Part shown: positions 34,217-46,027 of the stretch, piece by piece
Position numbering within the stretch: the first letter of the stretch is position 1
How the letters are laid out: every line of letters starts with the position of its first letter
Assembly (NCBI GenBank): GCA_024180945.1
Contig: JAKSGN010000043.1
Location: 1,240,001 to 1,304,000 of the forward strand
DNA length: 64,000 bases
From: Macrophomina tecta
Lineage: Eukaryota; Ascomycota; Dothideomycetes; Botryosphaeriales; Botryosphaeriaceae
Direction: 5' to 3'
The notes under the pieces: generated by a model
Told to the model about the DNA's origin: nothing
The model's database searches: none
The model's input: the letters and a program-made list of their open reading frames with translations, nothing else
Made by a program: the position numbers and the translations under genes

Positions 34217-37200
34217 AAGGGATCATTGATCCTCATTCTCCTCTCCCGTCCGCACCCGCACGTCCGTGTTGAGGCTGAGCAACGTAGTTTGAGCTTTTTT
34301 CGTTTCCTGCTGTGCGTGCATTTTGACAGCCAGCCTTGCCGCGGACTGGCGCGCGCGGCGCACAAGCACCGACCGCGCCCGTGTCGCCAGCAGAGCTGTG
34401 TGGGGGAGAGGCGAACGTACGTGCGTACGGAAACGGCTCGCACTTTGGCGTCTGGTCTGCCTGGCGTCCCGTGTGGAGAACTGGACGACGAGGCAAAAAA
34501 GCAGGGCAACATGTGGATGGTCAATTGGTGGTGCTTGTGCTCTGTTGTGGTTACGCGATAGGCGGCCGGCCGGCCGGCAAGCAGACAAAGCGTCCTCGAG
34601 AAAAAATTTTCCTCTTCCTCCTTTCCTCTGCGATGCCAGGCGGGCAGTCCGGCTGCGTGGGAAGGGGCGGACGGACTTTCCTGTCGTCGTGTTGTCGTCG
34701 TGTCGTCCACCTCGGATACATCCTCACCCGGGTGCTGTTGCCGGCGGGGGCCGGGGAATTGAGGAAGGGAGGCCTTGAGCTTGCTGGCAGTCGGCGCATA
34801 TCGTCAGTCCGTACGTAGTCAATGACAGGAGGCTTCGCATTGCGATACGTCCGCAGCCCCGCAGTCGAGATTGACGGTGGTTCCTGATGGGCTTAGTATG
34901 ACGGAGATGGCGGCAGGCGATTGGCCGGCGGCTGGTGGGCCTGCTCCTGTAGGTCGCGCGGTAGTTTGCCGCAGCTAAACACGTAGGTAGCTGGATGGCT
35001 GCGTGCTTGGTTGCAGAAAGCAGGCCTCAGGCGGGCTGAACTTCGGCGGGCCGTCGGATGGGTACTGACGGAACAATGATTCATCGTGCGTCGCGGCAAC
35101 GGCTGCGGCTGGCGTGGACAACTGGTGGACACTGACACACGCAGGCTCGGGATTCGCAGTGAACAGCATGGCAAGCATCCGTGCTCTTTCTTCTGTCTGC
35201 AATCGCGAGACCCTGATGGTCGGGAGGGAGGGCGGACAGAGTCATGGCGGGGCGCCGTTTCTACAACGCATCTCTGGGGCGCGTATCCGACGGGGTGGCA
35301 AAGGTGAGCTGTGGACGGCGGCCTGAGCAGCAGGCGGCTCGAGGAAGCTGCAGGTTAAAGGCTCCAGGCTCTGAGGGGAGTCTGAGCATGGCTGCAGGTC
35401 GAGGCTGATTGACCAGGCGACGCATCATCAACAGCAGCTTCTGCTCCGCCCACTGCGGCGCGGTCGACCCCTCAGCGGGGCCAATGGCAAACCCGAACTC
35501 TTCCAGAACAGTGACAGCTGGCCTGGTCTCCACCACGCTGCACGGCGAATGGACCGCAACGAAGTCCGCCGGAATTTGACTGCAGCAATCCCAGCCAAGC
35601 GTCGAACTAAGTATTCTTATTTTGGCATCATCTGATAATTGATACGTAGCCGCGGATTGCGCAATACCCTCTCCTTCGTGATATGATGATGCTTGGTTGA
35701 GGCAGAGCAGGCATCGCCTGTTCCTGTGGGGGAGGCTAGTGAACCAGAGGGGGATGCAGCGGCGCAGACGGCGGGGTTCGGGTGATGCACGCTTGGTGGC
35801 GTCGGCGGCACCGCTGTCCGCCCGTCCGCCCATCGTCGAGTTGCTGCTGGCGTGCCGCTGCCTGGAAATGAAGGGCCGTTGTCGAAGGGGGGTATCAGCG
35901 TGAGACATTGGATTCTTTGTACTGTTGTCTCTGCCGTCGACGAGCAGGCCCAGCGGTGTGCGGTCGCCCGCTCGGCCAGCCGTGCCAGCCCTCCCAGAGC
36001 TTGTGCCCTTATCCGTGGAATGCTGCCAAGATAAGGGCCGGATAGCTTGGGGGCGCTGCCTGACTTGGTGCTGACGGCTCGCGCTACACAATCGAAGCGC
36101 CCGATTCTATTGATTTCTGTTGCAAACAAACGTCACTGCAGGCGCGTGGCTTTGTTCTGCGAGGTACCTCTTGCTCTTCCTCGTTTCTCGTGCGAGCCAT
36201 GAGCTGCAAGACTTGCAGCACGCTGTGCGGCAAGGCATGCGGCCGTCGAGAGCAGACCTCTTCCGCGCGCTCGCCGGTGGGCAGCCACTGCAAGGGCACC
36301 CTGCCGGCGAGATGACGAGGGGCAGTCACGCGGCTCTCTGTACATGTCTCCGCCTGCGTCGCACGAAGGAGAGAGAGAGAGAGAGCGTTGAGGGCGCGGG
36401 CGCGGTGGGGGCGCCAGCAGGGGCGCCAGATGCAGAATCGACGCGGCTGGTGGTTTTGCAGCATGTGGATAGATGCAGCCATTCGCTAAGACAACGACGC
36501 ACGCAAGCAAGGTGGTGGCACGGCTACGGCCAACCACGCAGGGCGCGCCGCTGTACGACATTGAAGCGATACGAATGCACACAATCATCAACGCAGACTG
36601 CTGTGTACGGCGGCATCTTGCCATTGCACGGCCAGGCAGCGAGGCACGCACCGCGCGGATGAGGCACGCGGAGGCGCCAACGTAGCGTGCTGCTGGCAGC
36701 GGGCGCTGAAGCTGCGGCGCCGGGCTGCGCTGAGCCGCTCTTCACGCATGCCTCGAGGCTACTGTCATATACCTGAGGCCGGCGGTGCCCGCCACGGTGC
36801 CATGACGGAAGATGTGGACAGCAAGCGCGGGGCAGCTCGATCGAACTGCAGGGCGAGGCACAGGAGCTGAGGGCAGCGGCGGCGAACGCACGATCGGCGG
36901 GCGCGGTCCAGAAGGATCGTGATGGTGGTGTCTGCAGGTGCAAGGAAGCCGGGCTACTGAGGCGGTTCTCTGAGGATGGCGCGAGAGCGAAGCAGGCCGA
37001 TCGAGCGCGGCAGGCGGGTAAAAAACACGGCGCTGCAGCCAATGGCGCGGCGGGGGCGCGCACGCATCAGCGGTTTTCGACAACCGGTCGGCGCTGGCTG
37101 GCGATCGCGCCTAACGACTATCCCGCTCTGGGCCGCCGCGCCCGTTCCGTCGCCGGCGTTTTTCGTAGCGTGAGACACAGGCCCAGTGGGTGGAGGTCAA

Positions 37201-37808
37201 GTGGGGGAGGGCTGGGCGTGGCAGAAACAGGGCCCTGCTGGGTGCTGGCAAAGCACTGCTGACCGGCCGGCACGCAGCGCTGCGATAGAGGCTGGTGGTG
37301 CGATAGCCGGGCCGCGGGCTGAGCGCTGCCGCCGGGCGTTAGTTGGGCTGGTGCTGGTGCCGGTGCCGTCAGCGTCTCTCCAGTCTCGCTCACATGCTCG
37401 CTCTCGCTCCCTCGCGCCCGCTGCCCTCGCGCCTGCCGCCGCCTGCTGGATCTTCTTCAACTCCCCGGGAGCCCTGCGCATCACCCGGCAGAAAAGCAAG
37501 CAGCCTGCACGTCAAAGAGCTTGCGCACGACTCGCGGAGCCGTGGAGTGTCGCAAGCCAGCGCCGGCGTGACCAGCCCAAGGCGCACCGGACCCTCGTCG
37601 CGTCGCCGGCCAATCAGCGCGCCCGCGCCGCCAGGGTGCGTTCACCGCTTCTTTATCCAAGTCGCCAGCCCCGGCGCGCGGCTTCCTTTCAACCAGCGTC
37701 GCCCGTCCCCCAATCTCACTGCCAGACAAAGCCGCCAAAGTGCGGTGTGAGAGGTGATCTTTGCAATTTCGCTGCTCCGCTCTGCTGAGTCTGCTCTCAA
37801 TAATCGCG
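34217..37808. other. 3.6 kb GC-rich intergenic region upstream of a regulator
   Basis: No gene recognised. Many spurious ORFs occur on both strands. A GA-repeat patch lies at about 36367-36385. CT/CCG-rich sequence dominates the last 700 bp. Probably the extended promoter and leader of the regulator at 37809. Confidence 0.45.
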
Positions 37809-40312
37809 ATGGATCACCTCGACTTCACCTCCGACGCCTTCTACGGCTTCGAGAACACCCTCCAAGATCCGTCGCAGAACCGATACTCCGCCTATCTCCA
37901 GAACAGCTCCTGGCCGCTGCCGCTCGAGCAGACGCAATCGAATATGTCTCACAATGCGCCCCAGAGCGCGCACTCGAGGAGGGCCACCACCACCGCCGCG
38001 CAGGCCTCGAGTCAATCCACCACCTCGTCCGCTCCACTCCAGCCTGCCGGCCTGGCATACCACAGTCACTCGCAGTCGCTAGACCCCCAGGCAATGCTCT
38101 CCACGGCCACGGCCGACTGGCATTTCCAGATGCACCATCCGATGCATCACCACTCCTATTCTCACGACAGCACCGCCCTCGACACCACGACCTTCACCAA
38201 CTTTGGTGCCCCGCTGCAGACCTCGCCCGTCGAGTACAGCATGCCCACCTCGCAGCCGCCGATGGGCATGAACACGACCACCATGCCGCTGGATATGGGC
38301 AACAACTACCTGACCATGAGCGGTGCCATGGAGCAGCCCATGAACGCCATGGCCTCCTTCCAGATGAACGACTTCCAGAACGAGTTGCTTAACTATCCCA
38401 TGAACAACAATGAGCTTGTTGCCGCCAGCGTTGCCGGCAGCTCGCCCCCCGAGAACTGGCTGGAAGTCCGCTCGCTGTCCAGCAGCGACAACGGCTGGAG
38501 CACCATCGACTTCCAGCAGCCCGGCCGCCAGTCGTTCGACTCATACACCGAATCCCACAACGGCACCGTCTTCAACCCCATCCAGACCCTGCACATCCGC
38601 ACCAACTCGGATTCCTCGCAATCCGACGTTCCCCAGTCAGCGCACTCGTTCGGTAGCTACGAGGAGATCCCCCCTTTCCCCATGCACTCGCCTCAGTCCG
38701 AGGTTGATTTCGGCACGAACATGGCGCACGGTCTCCCCCACCACCACGATCACGAGCACGACCACTACCACTCTCCTAGCCACTCCCTCTCCGTAAGCCC
38801 GCCCACCACTACCGCTACCCCATACGTCATCAAGCAGTCTGCATCTTCGTCGTCTTCGCCCACTTCATCTGGTATCAGCTCCCCACCTGCCGCGCGGAGA
38901 AGAAAGAGCCCCACCGCCAGCATCGGTCCCACCACTGCCAAGGTCACCAAGACTATCGTCAAGAAGCCGGCTGGCTCTGCGAAGAAGGATGCTAGTGGCG
39001 AGAAGCGCGTTGGAAGGAGACGTGGTCCTTTGAGGCCCGATCAGAGGCAGCAGGCACACGAGATTAGAAAGCTGCGTGCCTGCTTGCGGTGCAAGTTCCT
39101 CAAGAAGACCTGCGACAAGGGCGACCCCTGCGCTGGCTGCCAGCCGTCGCACGCCCGTCTTTGGCAGGTCCCTTGCACTCGCATCGACATCAAGGACATT
39201 GCGTATTTCATGAAGGATTGGAAGGCAGACTTTGAGCGTCACGTGAGCCTGGGCTTCTCGGTTGGCAATATCAAGGGTTTCTCGACCATGGAGCGTCCGC
39301 TCTACATCACCCACGGCTATGGCTACTACCTGCCCATCACTGCTCGCGAGGTCTACGTTCGCGATGAGAAGTGCTTCGGCATGGACTGGGTTGAGCAGCC
39401 GCAGAACGAGAGGCCTAAGGAGTTCGAGATCGCTACGGCCAAGCTTTCGGCTGGTATGGAGGGCGTTTCTCACGCTCTTCTGTCGGAGTACATCGACCGT
39501 CACATTGACGGCGGCTTTGAGCGCTTCATCGACGAGTACTTCGAGGGTACCTACTTCCTCACTGAGATGCTCAAGACTGCCTACCGCTACTACCTCAAGT
39601 CAAAGCTGCCCGTCATCCGCAAGGCTCTGAAGCTGGTTGTCGCCTACAACCTTACCCTTCATGTGACCATGGTTGAGGGCTTGTCCGAGGAAGAGAGCCA
39701 AGTGGGCAAGATCGACACCACCGAGAGCAAGTTCTTCGGTAAGACCGTCGCTCCCGTCATGATCAACTTCCAGGTCAAGTGCGCTCTGGCAGACATGTGG
39801 CGTGAGCTCCAGAAGGATATCCTTGAGGAGCTGTCGACCCTCTACTCCTCCGTCTACAGCGGCGAGAAGCTCAAGAACTGGCCCACCATCTTCATGTTGG
39901 CCGCCATCCTCCTCGCTGTCTGGGAGGAAATGCAGTTCGACTGCCACTACAGGGTCCCGGACCCCGCTGCGGTCCAGAAGTTCTGCACTGATATGGAGAG
40001 CACTCCTGTCGGTGTCATCGTCGGCCTGTTCTCTGCCATCTCGCAGAAGCTCCCTGGCTTCATGGAGTGGGATACCAGGAAGCACCACCACCTCCTTGCC
40101 TCTAACCAGGCTGTGTGCGATGCTATGACCGAGGTCCGGTCACATGTGACCAAATACGGTATGATGAATACATTCACAGCCACATACATCACCTGCTAAC
40201 AACCGCTCCAGAGCAATACTTGAAGAGCCGGAACGAGGCCAAGTTCGACCGTAACGATTTCGACAGCTTGTCCAACAAGTTCCTGTCGAAACTAGTCATC
40301 CGTGCGAATTGA
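37809..40312 (+). CDS. Zn2Cys6-type transcription factor with atypical last-cysteine spacing
   Basis: Exon 1, 37809-40158, and exon 2, 40212-40312 (53 nt intron, CTAAC branch), encode 816 aa. ATG at 37809 (MDHLDFTSDAFYGFENTL) is preferred to the upstream in-frame codons. Residues 1-400 are low complexity: Met/Asn/Gln/Ser-rich, with a His-rich run (LPHHHDHEHDHYHS) and basic stretches. The zinc cluster RACLRCKFLKKTCDKGDPCAGC plus a Cys 11 residues later occupies about residues 420-455. The C-terminal 350 residues (from about DIAYFMKDWKADFERH) are predicted helical, without the fungal_trans signature, and include HVTMVEGLSEEESQ and LAAILLAVWEEMQFDCHYR. Presumed nuclear regulator; the target is unknown. 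Confidence 0.85.
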
Positions 40313-42040
40313 CGGTTAGCACAATCACTGGCTCCGATTCTGGTTCAGTGATTGTGTGTATTCGTTCAACGGCGTTTTGGCCTTCCTGTACAGCTTTTCC
40401 TAGTTTGCGACGAACAAATTTTTCGGCTACGGCGGCTATTTTCACGACTCACGGTCTGATGACGAGCACGAGAGCAAGCAAGCATCCGGCTTGATTCCCC
40501 GACGACCCATCAAAAAGGGGTTCCGTCACGTTTACCCACTGCATTCCATCTCTAACGAACTCTGAATGGCGTTCTTTCTGGCTCCATTTCCACTTACGCC
40601 CGCTTACGCCGACGATGAGATGATACCTCGACCAGCGTGTGTTTGCAGCTTCGCATTCTTATCACCTCAAGAGCATCTCATATTCGGCAGCGCTGGGCCG
40701 GGTTGTCCGGTCGGCTCTTTGCCATTTTTTACTTTTTTTTGCAGCGCTTTTCACATGTCTCTTTGGTCTTTTTTTTTTCATTTGGACTCTTGCTTTACTT
40801 TTTTTGGATTGCATAGCCTGCGCGAGCAAGTGAGGGACAAACGCAGACCCACGAAAGATGAATGAAACTAAAAGACGTTCTCCCCCGAACAGAACGAACG
40901 CTATTACTTTTACAACGCTACAAACTCGTATTTGTGATCTAGGTACTGTTCCCTTTGGGCGGACCTTGTCGCTCTTACGCTGTTCCCCCGAGCGATTTGT
41001 ATCCTGTACGATGTTTAATCATCTACGAACGGCTGAATCTTCAAACGTGCTTTGCGCTGTTTATTTTCTTGTCTCCTATTTATCTTCAAAGGCTTATGGA
41101 TACGGTACGGATATACGGGGAACGGTTATGAATGGATCTCATTTTGCGGTTTTGTGCTATTTACTTTTCCTAGATGTTCTGGATATCTGGAGGGAGGTAG
41201 GAAAACAAGCTTTTCGGATGTGGTCAAGAGATAGCGGCGCTTACAGACTCTTTTTCCCTTATGGGTTTCTCAAGTAGCCGCTGGGATTATTTGGGGTATA
41301 TAAATAGCTGTAGGCAGTAGGCAAAAAAAAGTACGGATGGATACCTCCCCCAAAAACAGTTGGTCCTCTTTCTACATTGTGATTGGCTGCATGCTTTGAC
41401 TGCTTAATATTGCAACTTGTTCGGCGAGGGGTCGATCGTGCTACACCGATGGCGACGTAAGCGTGGCATAATAAGGCTTTGGGAGTGGCGAAGAAGGTAC
41501 GTCTCAAGCACCGTTTGCGATCGCGGATGGACAGAGACTGATTCGTTACCAGTAACCGGGTTACATTGATAACGGTTGGCCTACCAGCGAGCAGTGTTAG
41601 TGGGCCAATGACCTCTTTGCTTTCATGTGATCCTACTTTGAGGGAGCTTTTTGGCGGTGGGAAGTGAATGAGGAGAGTGGGGGCGATTATTGCACCCACG
41701 GCTGTCACAGATGCTCCCGGCAAAAAGCAGCTCGTAATTTGGACTGTTTGCGTGTTTTTGGCCCGGCAGATCTTTGGCTGACAAGAGGCGTCTGTGAAAA
41801 TACCTTCTCGGTGACTTGGGCCCACTATCTATCATCACTTCACCACCTGCTTCGCCGTACTCGAAGCATCTCCATATCAATGAACAGATTACTTGCTTGG
41901 GGTTACTACAGACTCATGTCTGACATACGTTCCAAGCATGTCCAGAAGATCGTGAAAACCGCACGCAGCTAGCACTTCCAACCACTACAGACCGACCGTT
42001 CGCTGACACCACTCACTCTATCCACACTTTTACCACAGCC
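40313..42040. other. Long T-rich 3' flank and intergenic region
   Basis: About 1.7 kb. T-rich runs at 40725-40800 look like a long 3' UTR of the regulator. No coding signal beyond that. Confidence 0.5.
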
Positions 42041-43909
42041 ATGCTGCTCGTCCAGCTGCTAGACATACGTCCGCCGGATGTCAAGATGCCGCCCCCGCCC
42101 AAGAGCATGCCCGGCCGCAAAGGAAAGCCCCATGCTCCATTGACAAGGAGCAACAGACTATCAGCAGCGAGAACGTCCAGCATAGTCCCACTCCGTCCTC
42201 GCGTGCTTCCTCAGCTTCATCGTCATCTCCATACAGACCGCTCGGCTCTCCGTCTCCGTAGCCATCCGCCTTCCACCAACACTGCCTCCGGCACTGTCGC
42301 TGCCGTCATCAGACACAATCCAGCACCAACCACTTCCCCACAACTAACACTCTACTTCGCCCAAACCCACGCATCGCCATCTACCGTTGCTGCATCAGCG
42401 CTGCTTGGAACCCTACTTGCGCCCACGCCCTGCCGCACCCGGGACGAGCAGCCGCGCCGCTCCTTCGCAATGACGACCGCCGCGCCCCCGCCACCGCCGC
42501 CACCGCCTAATCCGGTGCTCTTCATGGCGACGAACACCCGCCGCTCCTCAGCGTCCGGCATGCCTGTCGCGCGCGCCATGCAGACGCCGATTCCGAAGGA
42601 ACCGCTCCAGCCATCGCACCAACAACAGCAATCACAGGATTCTTACGGCCTCGGCTCCGTGCCCGTCCAGCACACCACTTCTCCACCGCCGGCGCCCATG
42701 AGGAAGAGGTGGGAGTGCGGTGGTGGGAGGAAGCGGACGAGGGGCGTGGCGTCGCGGGTGAGGTATACGCGCGGTGGGAGTCCGGTCAGGATGGCGGGTT
42801 TGCTATCTGAGTGTGAGGCGGAGGGGTGCTTGGCGGGGAAGGAGGAGGGGAGTGCGGTTTCTGGGATTGTTTGGGGGAGGAGGACGAGGAGGGGGCAGAG
42901 GAGGAAGTTGTCGTTGAAAGAGGAGTTGGCGGTGGCGGGGGTGGTGAGCGTCGAGCGGACAGGTGTTGATGCTGGTGCGGAAGCGGTTAGAGAGGAAGAG
43001 AGGGAAGTGGTATGGCCGGATGGGCATGCGGGTGTGGGGCTCGTGTGGGCTGAGAATGGCCAGAGGGATGAGATGGCAGTGACAGGGAGCTCGTTCGGGC
43101 TTGAAACCGCTTCATCCAGCACGGCTTCCCTGAGTCCCGCCTGGAGTGCTGAGCCGGAGGAGGATGTGGACACGCCCTTTCAGCACCTTGGCACCGCTGA
43201 AGAGGCATGTCTGCCGCCCGCTGTAGATTTCATTCGACGGCCTCGGGTGTTATCAAAGGGGAGAAAGAGGGGAGTTGTGAGGGAAAATTGGGAAACAAAC
43301 GGCACGCCTGTCCAGCTATTCGTTGACGGCACAGATGAGCTGGGAGAGAAAAGGAACAGAGGCCTGTCGGATTATATCGGCCCAGAACGAGGTCTACCTG
43401 TCTGCTCTGGCGTGTTAACACAGTTTTGTGGTACGGGCTTCTCAGAAGTCCGAGAAAGCTCAGAACAAACTGTCGTTGAAAAGGCTCGGAAAAACAGACC
43501 ACGACGCTTGAATATTGAGCCAACGCCGCATCGGGTGGCAGCGAGGGACTCCAAAAAGTATTTCCAGAAGCCCAACAGAAAGGCAGGCTCCGCGTCACCT
43601 ACTGTTAGGACTATCGCGGCAAGTGAGCTTCCCTTATCAGACGGCTTCCAAATCGATCTTCGGGAAGAAGAGCAGGATCCGTTCATGAGGGCAGACCAAG
43701 CGGGCAAGGACAACTCCTTACAGATGGCCACACAAACTGCGCAAGCCACATCATCTTTCTCAATGGAGAAGATAGACACTGCACTCGAACGTCTCTGGAA
43801 TCTATACGCCAATGGGAATGCCCACTCCAGGCACAGGCTACTGCAAGATCTACAGGTTGCAATCAACTTGCAGGAAATGGCGACCCGCAACTCTCGATTT
43901 GAGCACTAG
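42041..43909 (+). CDS. Disordered hypothetical protein with C-terminal helical motif (family member A)
   Basis: A single 622 aa ORF. The N-terminal 210 residues are Pro/Ser/Arg/Thr-rich with a run of eight prolines, the middle is Arg/Gly/Glu-rich and disordered, and no known domain is seen. The last 47 residues (43766-43906) form a likely helical hairpin: EKIDTALERLWNLYANG then SRHRLLQDLQVAINLQ. The same two-helix pattern closes four other proteins in the next 11 kb. Codon choice is C-rich up to about 42690 and G-rich from there to about 43050. An ATG at 42076 is a possible alternative start. Function unknown. Confidence 0.65.
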   Translation: MLLVQLLDIRPPDVKMPPPPKSMPGRKGKPHAPLTRSNRLSAARTSSIVPLRPRVLPQLHRHLHTDRSALRLRSHPPSTNTASGTVAAVIRHNPAPTTSPQLTLYFAQTHASPSTVAASALLGTLLAPTPCRTRDEQPRRSFAMTTAAPPPPPPPPNPVLFMATNTRRSSASGMPVARAMQTPIPKEPLQPSHQQQQSQDSYGLGSVPVQHTTSPPPAPMRKRWECGGGRKRTRGVASRVRYTRGGSPVRMAGLLSECEAEGCLAGKEEGSAVSGIVWGRRTRRGQRRKLSLKEELAVAGVVSVERTGVDAGAEAVREEEREVVWPDGHAGVGLVWAENGQRDEMAVTGSSFGLETASSSTASLSPAWSAEPEEDVDTPFQHLGTAEEACLPPAVDFIRRPRVLSKGRKRGVVRENWETNGTPVQLFVDGTDELGEKRNRGLSDYIGPERGLPVCSGVLTQFCGTGFSEVRESSEQTVVEKARKNRPRRLNIEPTPHRVAARDSKKYFQKPNRKAGSASPTVRTIAASELPLSDGFQIDLREEEQDPFMRADQAGKDNSLQMATQTAQATSSFSMEKIDTALERLWNLYANGNAHSRHRLLQDLQVAINLQEMATRNSRFEH

Positions 43910-44495
43910 AGGCTTGCGGCATTGCTTGTTGGAAAGAAGAGTGTGGCTGTCACCAAATTGGAGTCTGGTTGGGAGTATATGTCTCTGTAAGCGCATTGGA
44001 TCTTGGATGCACACGAGGATCCTTCTTCATTAAAGGCATAGGTGGAATTCAACTCGGTCTCCGAGAACTGTCTGAACTGTTAGATACTTTCCCCTGGCGC
44101 AATCATGAGCCGGGTCATAACGCGAAACTACCGCGGAGCTGGTTCAAAGCCTCAAAGGGCCTCCAGTAGACTGCATGTACCGCGATTCTCAGTTAAGAGG
44201 AGTTAAGGGAAGGATATAAGGTACAAGTCCGTGCCGTGCGGGGAGCGGGCATAAGCTAAAGTCCGGCTGGTGTTGTGACATGCATCAAGCTGACGCGGGG
44301 CTTTCCTGCACAAACGCCCATAACACAGGTACCCGGGCCTCATCGAAAGGAGATATAGGAAGTAGATGTTCTCCGCCGAGCTGATTGTAGGAGTTCGTCT
44401 CGAAGCTCTCGGTGACCCGAGCATATCCCCATCATTTACCTCCTCCTTTCCCTCACCGAACCTTGTGCCCATCACACGCACAGGCATCCACCACC
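43910..44495. other. Intergenic region
   Basis: About 590 bp separating two plus-strand genes; C-rich just before the SDR start. Nothing else seen. Confidence 0.5.
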
Positions 44496-45584
44496 ATGCC
44501 CTCCTCCACCCCATCTCCCCGCATCCTCCTCACCGGTGCCACCGGCTTCATCGGCGGCACAATCCTCGCCCAGCTCCTTGCCTCCCCCTCCCCGGCCCTC
44601 GCCTCCGTCCCGATAACCTGCCTCATCCGCGGCTCGCCCCCGCGTGCTGCCCTCCTCACCTCGACCTACGGCGCGCGCGTCCACCCCGTCCTCTACGCCG
44701 ACATCGACGACCTCGCCGCGACCACATCCGTCGCCGCCCAGCACGACGTCATCATCAACGCCGGCATGGGCTACCACGGCGGGGCCGCACAAGCCCTCCT
44801 GCGCGGAGCCGCCCAACGCCGGGCCGCGACCGGGCGGGACGTCTGGTTCGTGCACACGTCGGGGACGTCGAACCTGGCGGACCAGCCGCTGTCGGCGGGA
44901 CTGGTCGAGGAGCGGGTGTTTGATGACGAGGCGGACGACGTGTACGGGTACGAGAAGGGGCGCGAGGAGCGGTGGAGGTACGTGCAGCGGACGGTGGAGT
45001 TGGGGGTCGTGGAGAAGGGTGTCGAGTTGGGGGTCAAGACGGTGGTGTTGATGCCGCCGACTGTGTTCGGAGTCGGGACGGGGCTGTTTAACAAGATGAG
45101 TGTCCAGATTCCGACGTACGTGCGGGCCACGTTGGAGAGGGGTAGGGCGGTGGTGATGAGGGAGGGGAAGGGGACGAATGGGTATGTGCATGTGGAAGAT
45201 TTGGCGGCGTTGTATGAGATTGTGGTGGTGGAGGTTTTGGAGAGGGGCGGGGAGGCGCTGCCGACGGGGAAGAGAGGGATTATTTTTTGCGGGAGTGGCC
45301 AGTTTGCGTGGAGCGAGGTGGCGGAGAGAGTGGCGGATGCATGTCTGGAGGCAGGAAAAATCACGGACACACGCGTGGAGGACGTCGGGTTGACGGAGGG
45401 CACACGGATACTGTCCTCGTACTTGGAAATGGCGGATGAGGCAATGGTGGAGGTGGGATTGGCAGGGAGCTCACGCACAGTGGCTAGCGTGGCCAAGAGG
45501 TTGGGCTGGAAGCCAATGAGGGGAGAGGAAGCGTGGAGGCAAGGATTCAAGGACGACGTTAAAGCTGTATTGGGGAAGATGTGA
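44496..45584 (+). CDS. Extended short-chain dehydrogenase / NAD-dependent epimerase-like enzyme
   Basis: Intronless, 362 aa. The start MPSSTPSPRILLTGATGFIGG places the GxxGxxG dinucleotide motif at residues 14-20. Further signatures are DVIINAGMGYHG (strand 4), HTSGTSNL, the YGYEK (YxxxK) catalytic pair, and the VVLMPPTVFG and GYVHVEDLAALY blocks of NAD(P)-dependent epimerase/dehydratase proteins. Substrate cannot be deduced; fungal relatives are often annotated nucleoside-diphosphate-sugar epimerases or NAD(P)-binding proteins. The first about 125 codons end mostly in C and the rest almost entirely in G, the sharpest example of the skew switch in this window. Confidence 0.88.
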   Translation: MPSSTPSPRILLTGATGFIGGTILAQLLASPSPALASVPITCLIRGSPPRAALLTSTYGARVHPVLYADIDDLAATTSVAAQHDVIINAGMGYHGGAAQALLRGAAQRRAATGRDVWFVHTSGTSNLADQPLSAGLVEERVFDDEADDVYGYEKGREERWRYVQRTVELGVVEKGVELGVKTVVLMPPTVFGVGTGLFNKMSVQIPTYVRATLERGRAVVMREGKGTNGYVHVEDLAALYEIVVVEVLERGGEALPTGKRGIIFCGSGQFAWSEVAERVADACLEAGKITDTRVEDVGLTEGTRILSSYLEMADEAMVEVGLAGSSRTVASVAKRLGWKPMRGEEAWRQGFKDDVKAVLGKM

Positions 45585-46027
45585 TGGCTCTTCTGTTGGG
45601 TGGCTGCCGCGCTTAGCAAGCATCTATGTATCCAGAACGGCAAAATTACAGTCCTATCCATCATTCCTATCAGCACATTTCTCCTGTCCTGAGTATAATT
45701 GAAGTCTCCATCAGTTGGAGATTCGAGGGACCAAGGACCGGTGCGCATGGCGCAGTCACTGAATCAGCTGGCCGGAAAGGCCACGGGGATTGTGACAAGA
45801 TTATTGCAAAGTACCCTTGCCATAGTGTGTTTGAAGGCAAATATCCAAGAAGCTCAGTTGAGTTCATCTCCGGAGGATTGCTTCGAGCGTGCATGGCAAT
45901 TGGGACACGGTGTAATACTTCTGGCAGTGATATCAAATGCGCCAAAAGATTACCGCTGTAGGTGCGCATACATGTCAGAAAGCGTAGCAGTAACGCGTTG
46001 GCGCTCTGTGACTCACTTCTTTCGGGC
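45585..46027. other. Convergent intergenic spacer
   Basis: About 440 bp between convergent genes; nothing recognisable. Confidence 0.5.

Noticed and set aside
36118..36662. Overlapping 170-180-codon ORFs on both strands
   Set aside because: GC-rich random frames; no splice structure, no recognisable motifs.
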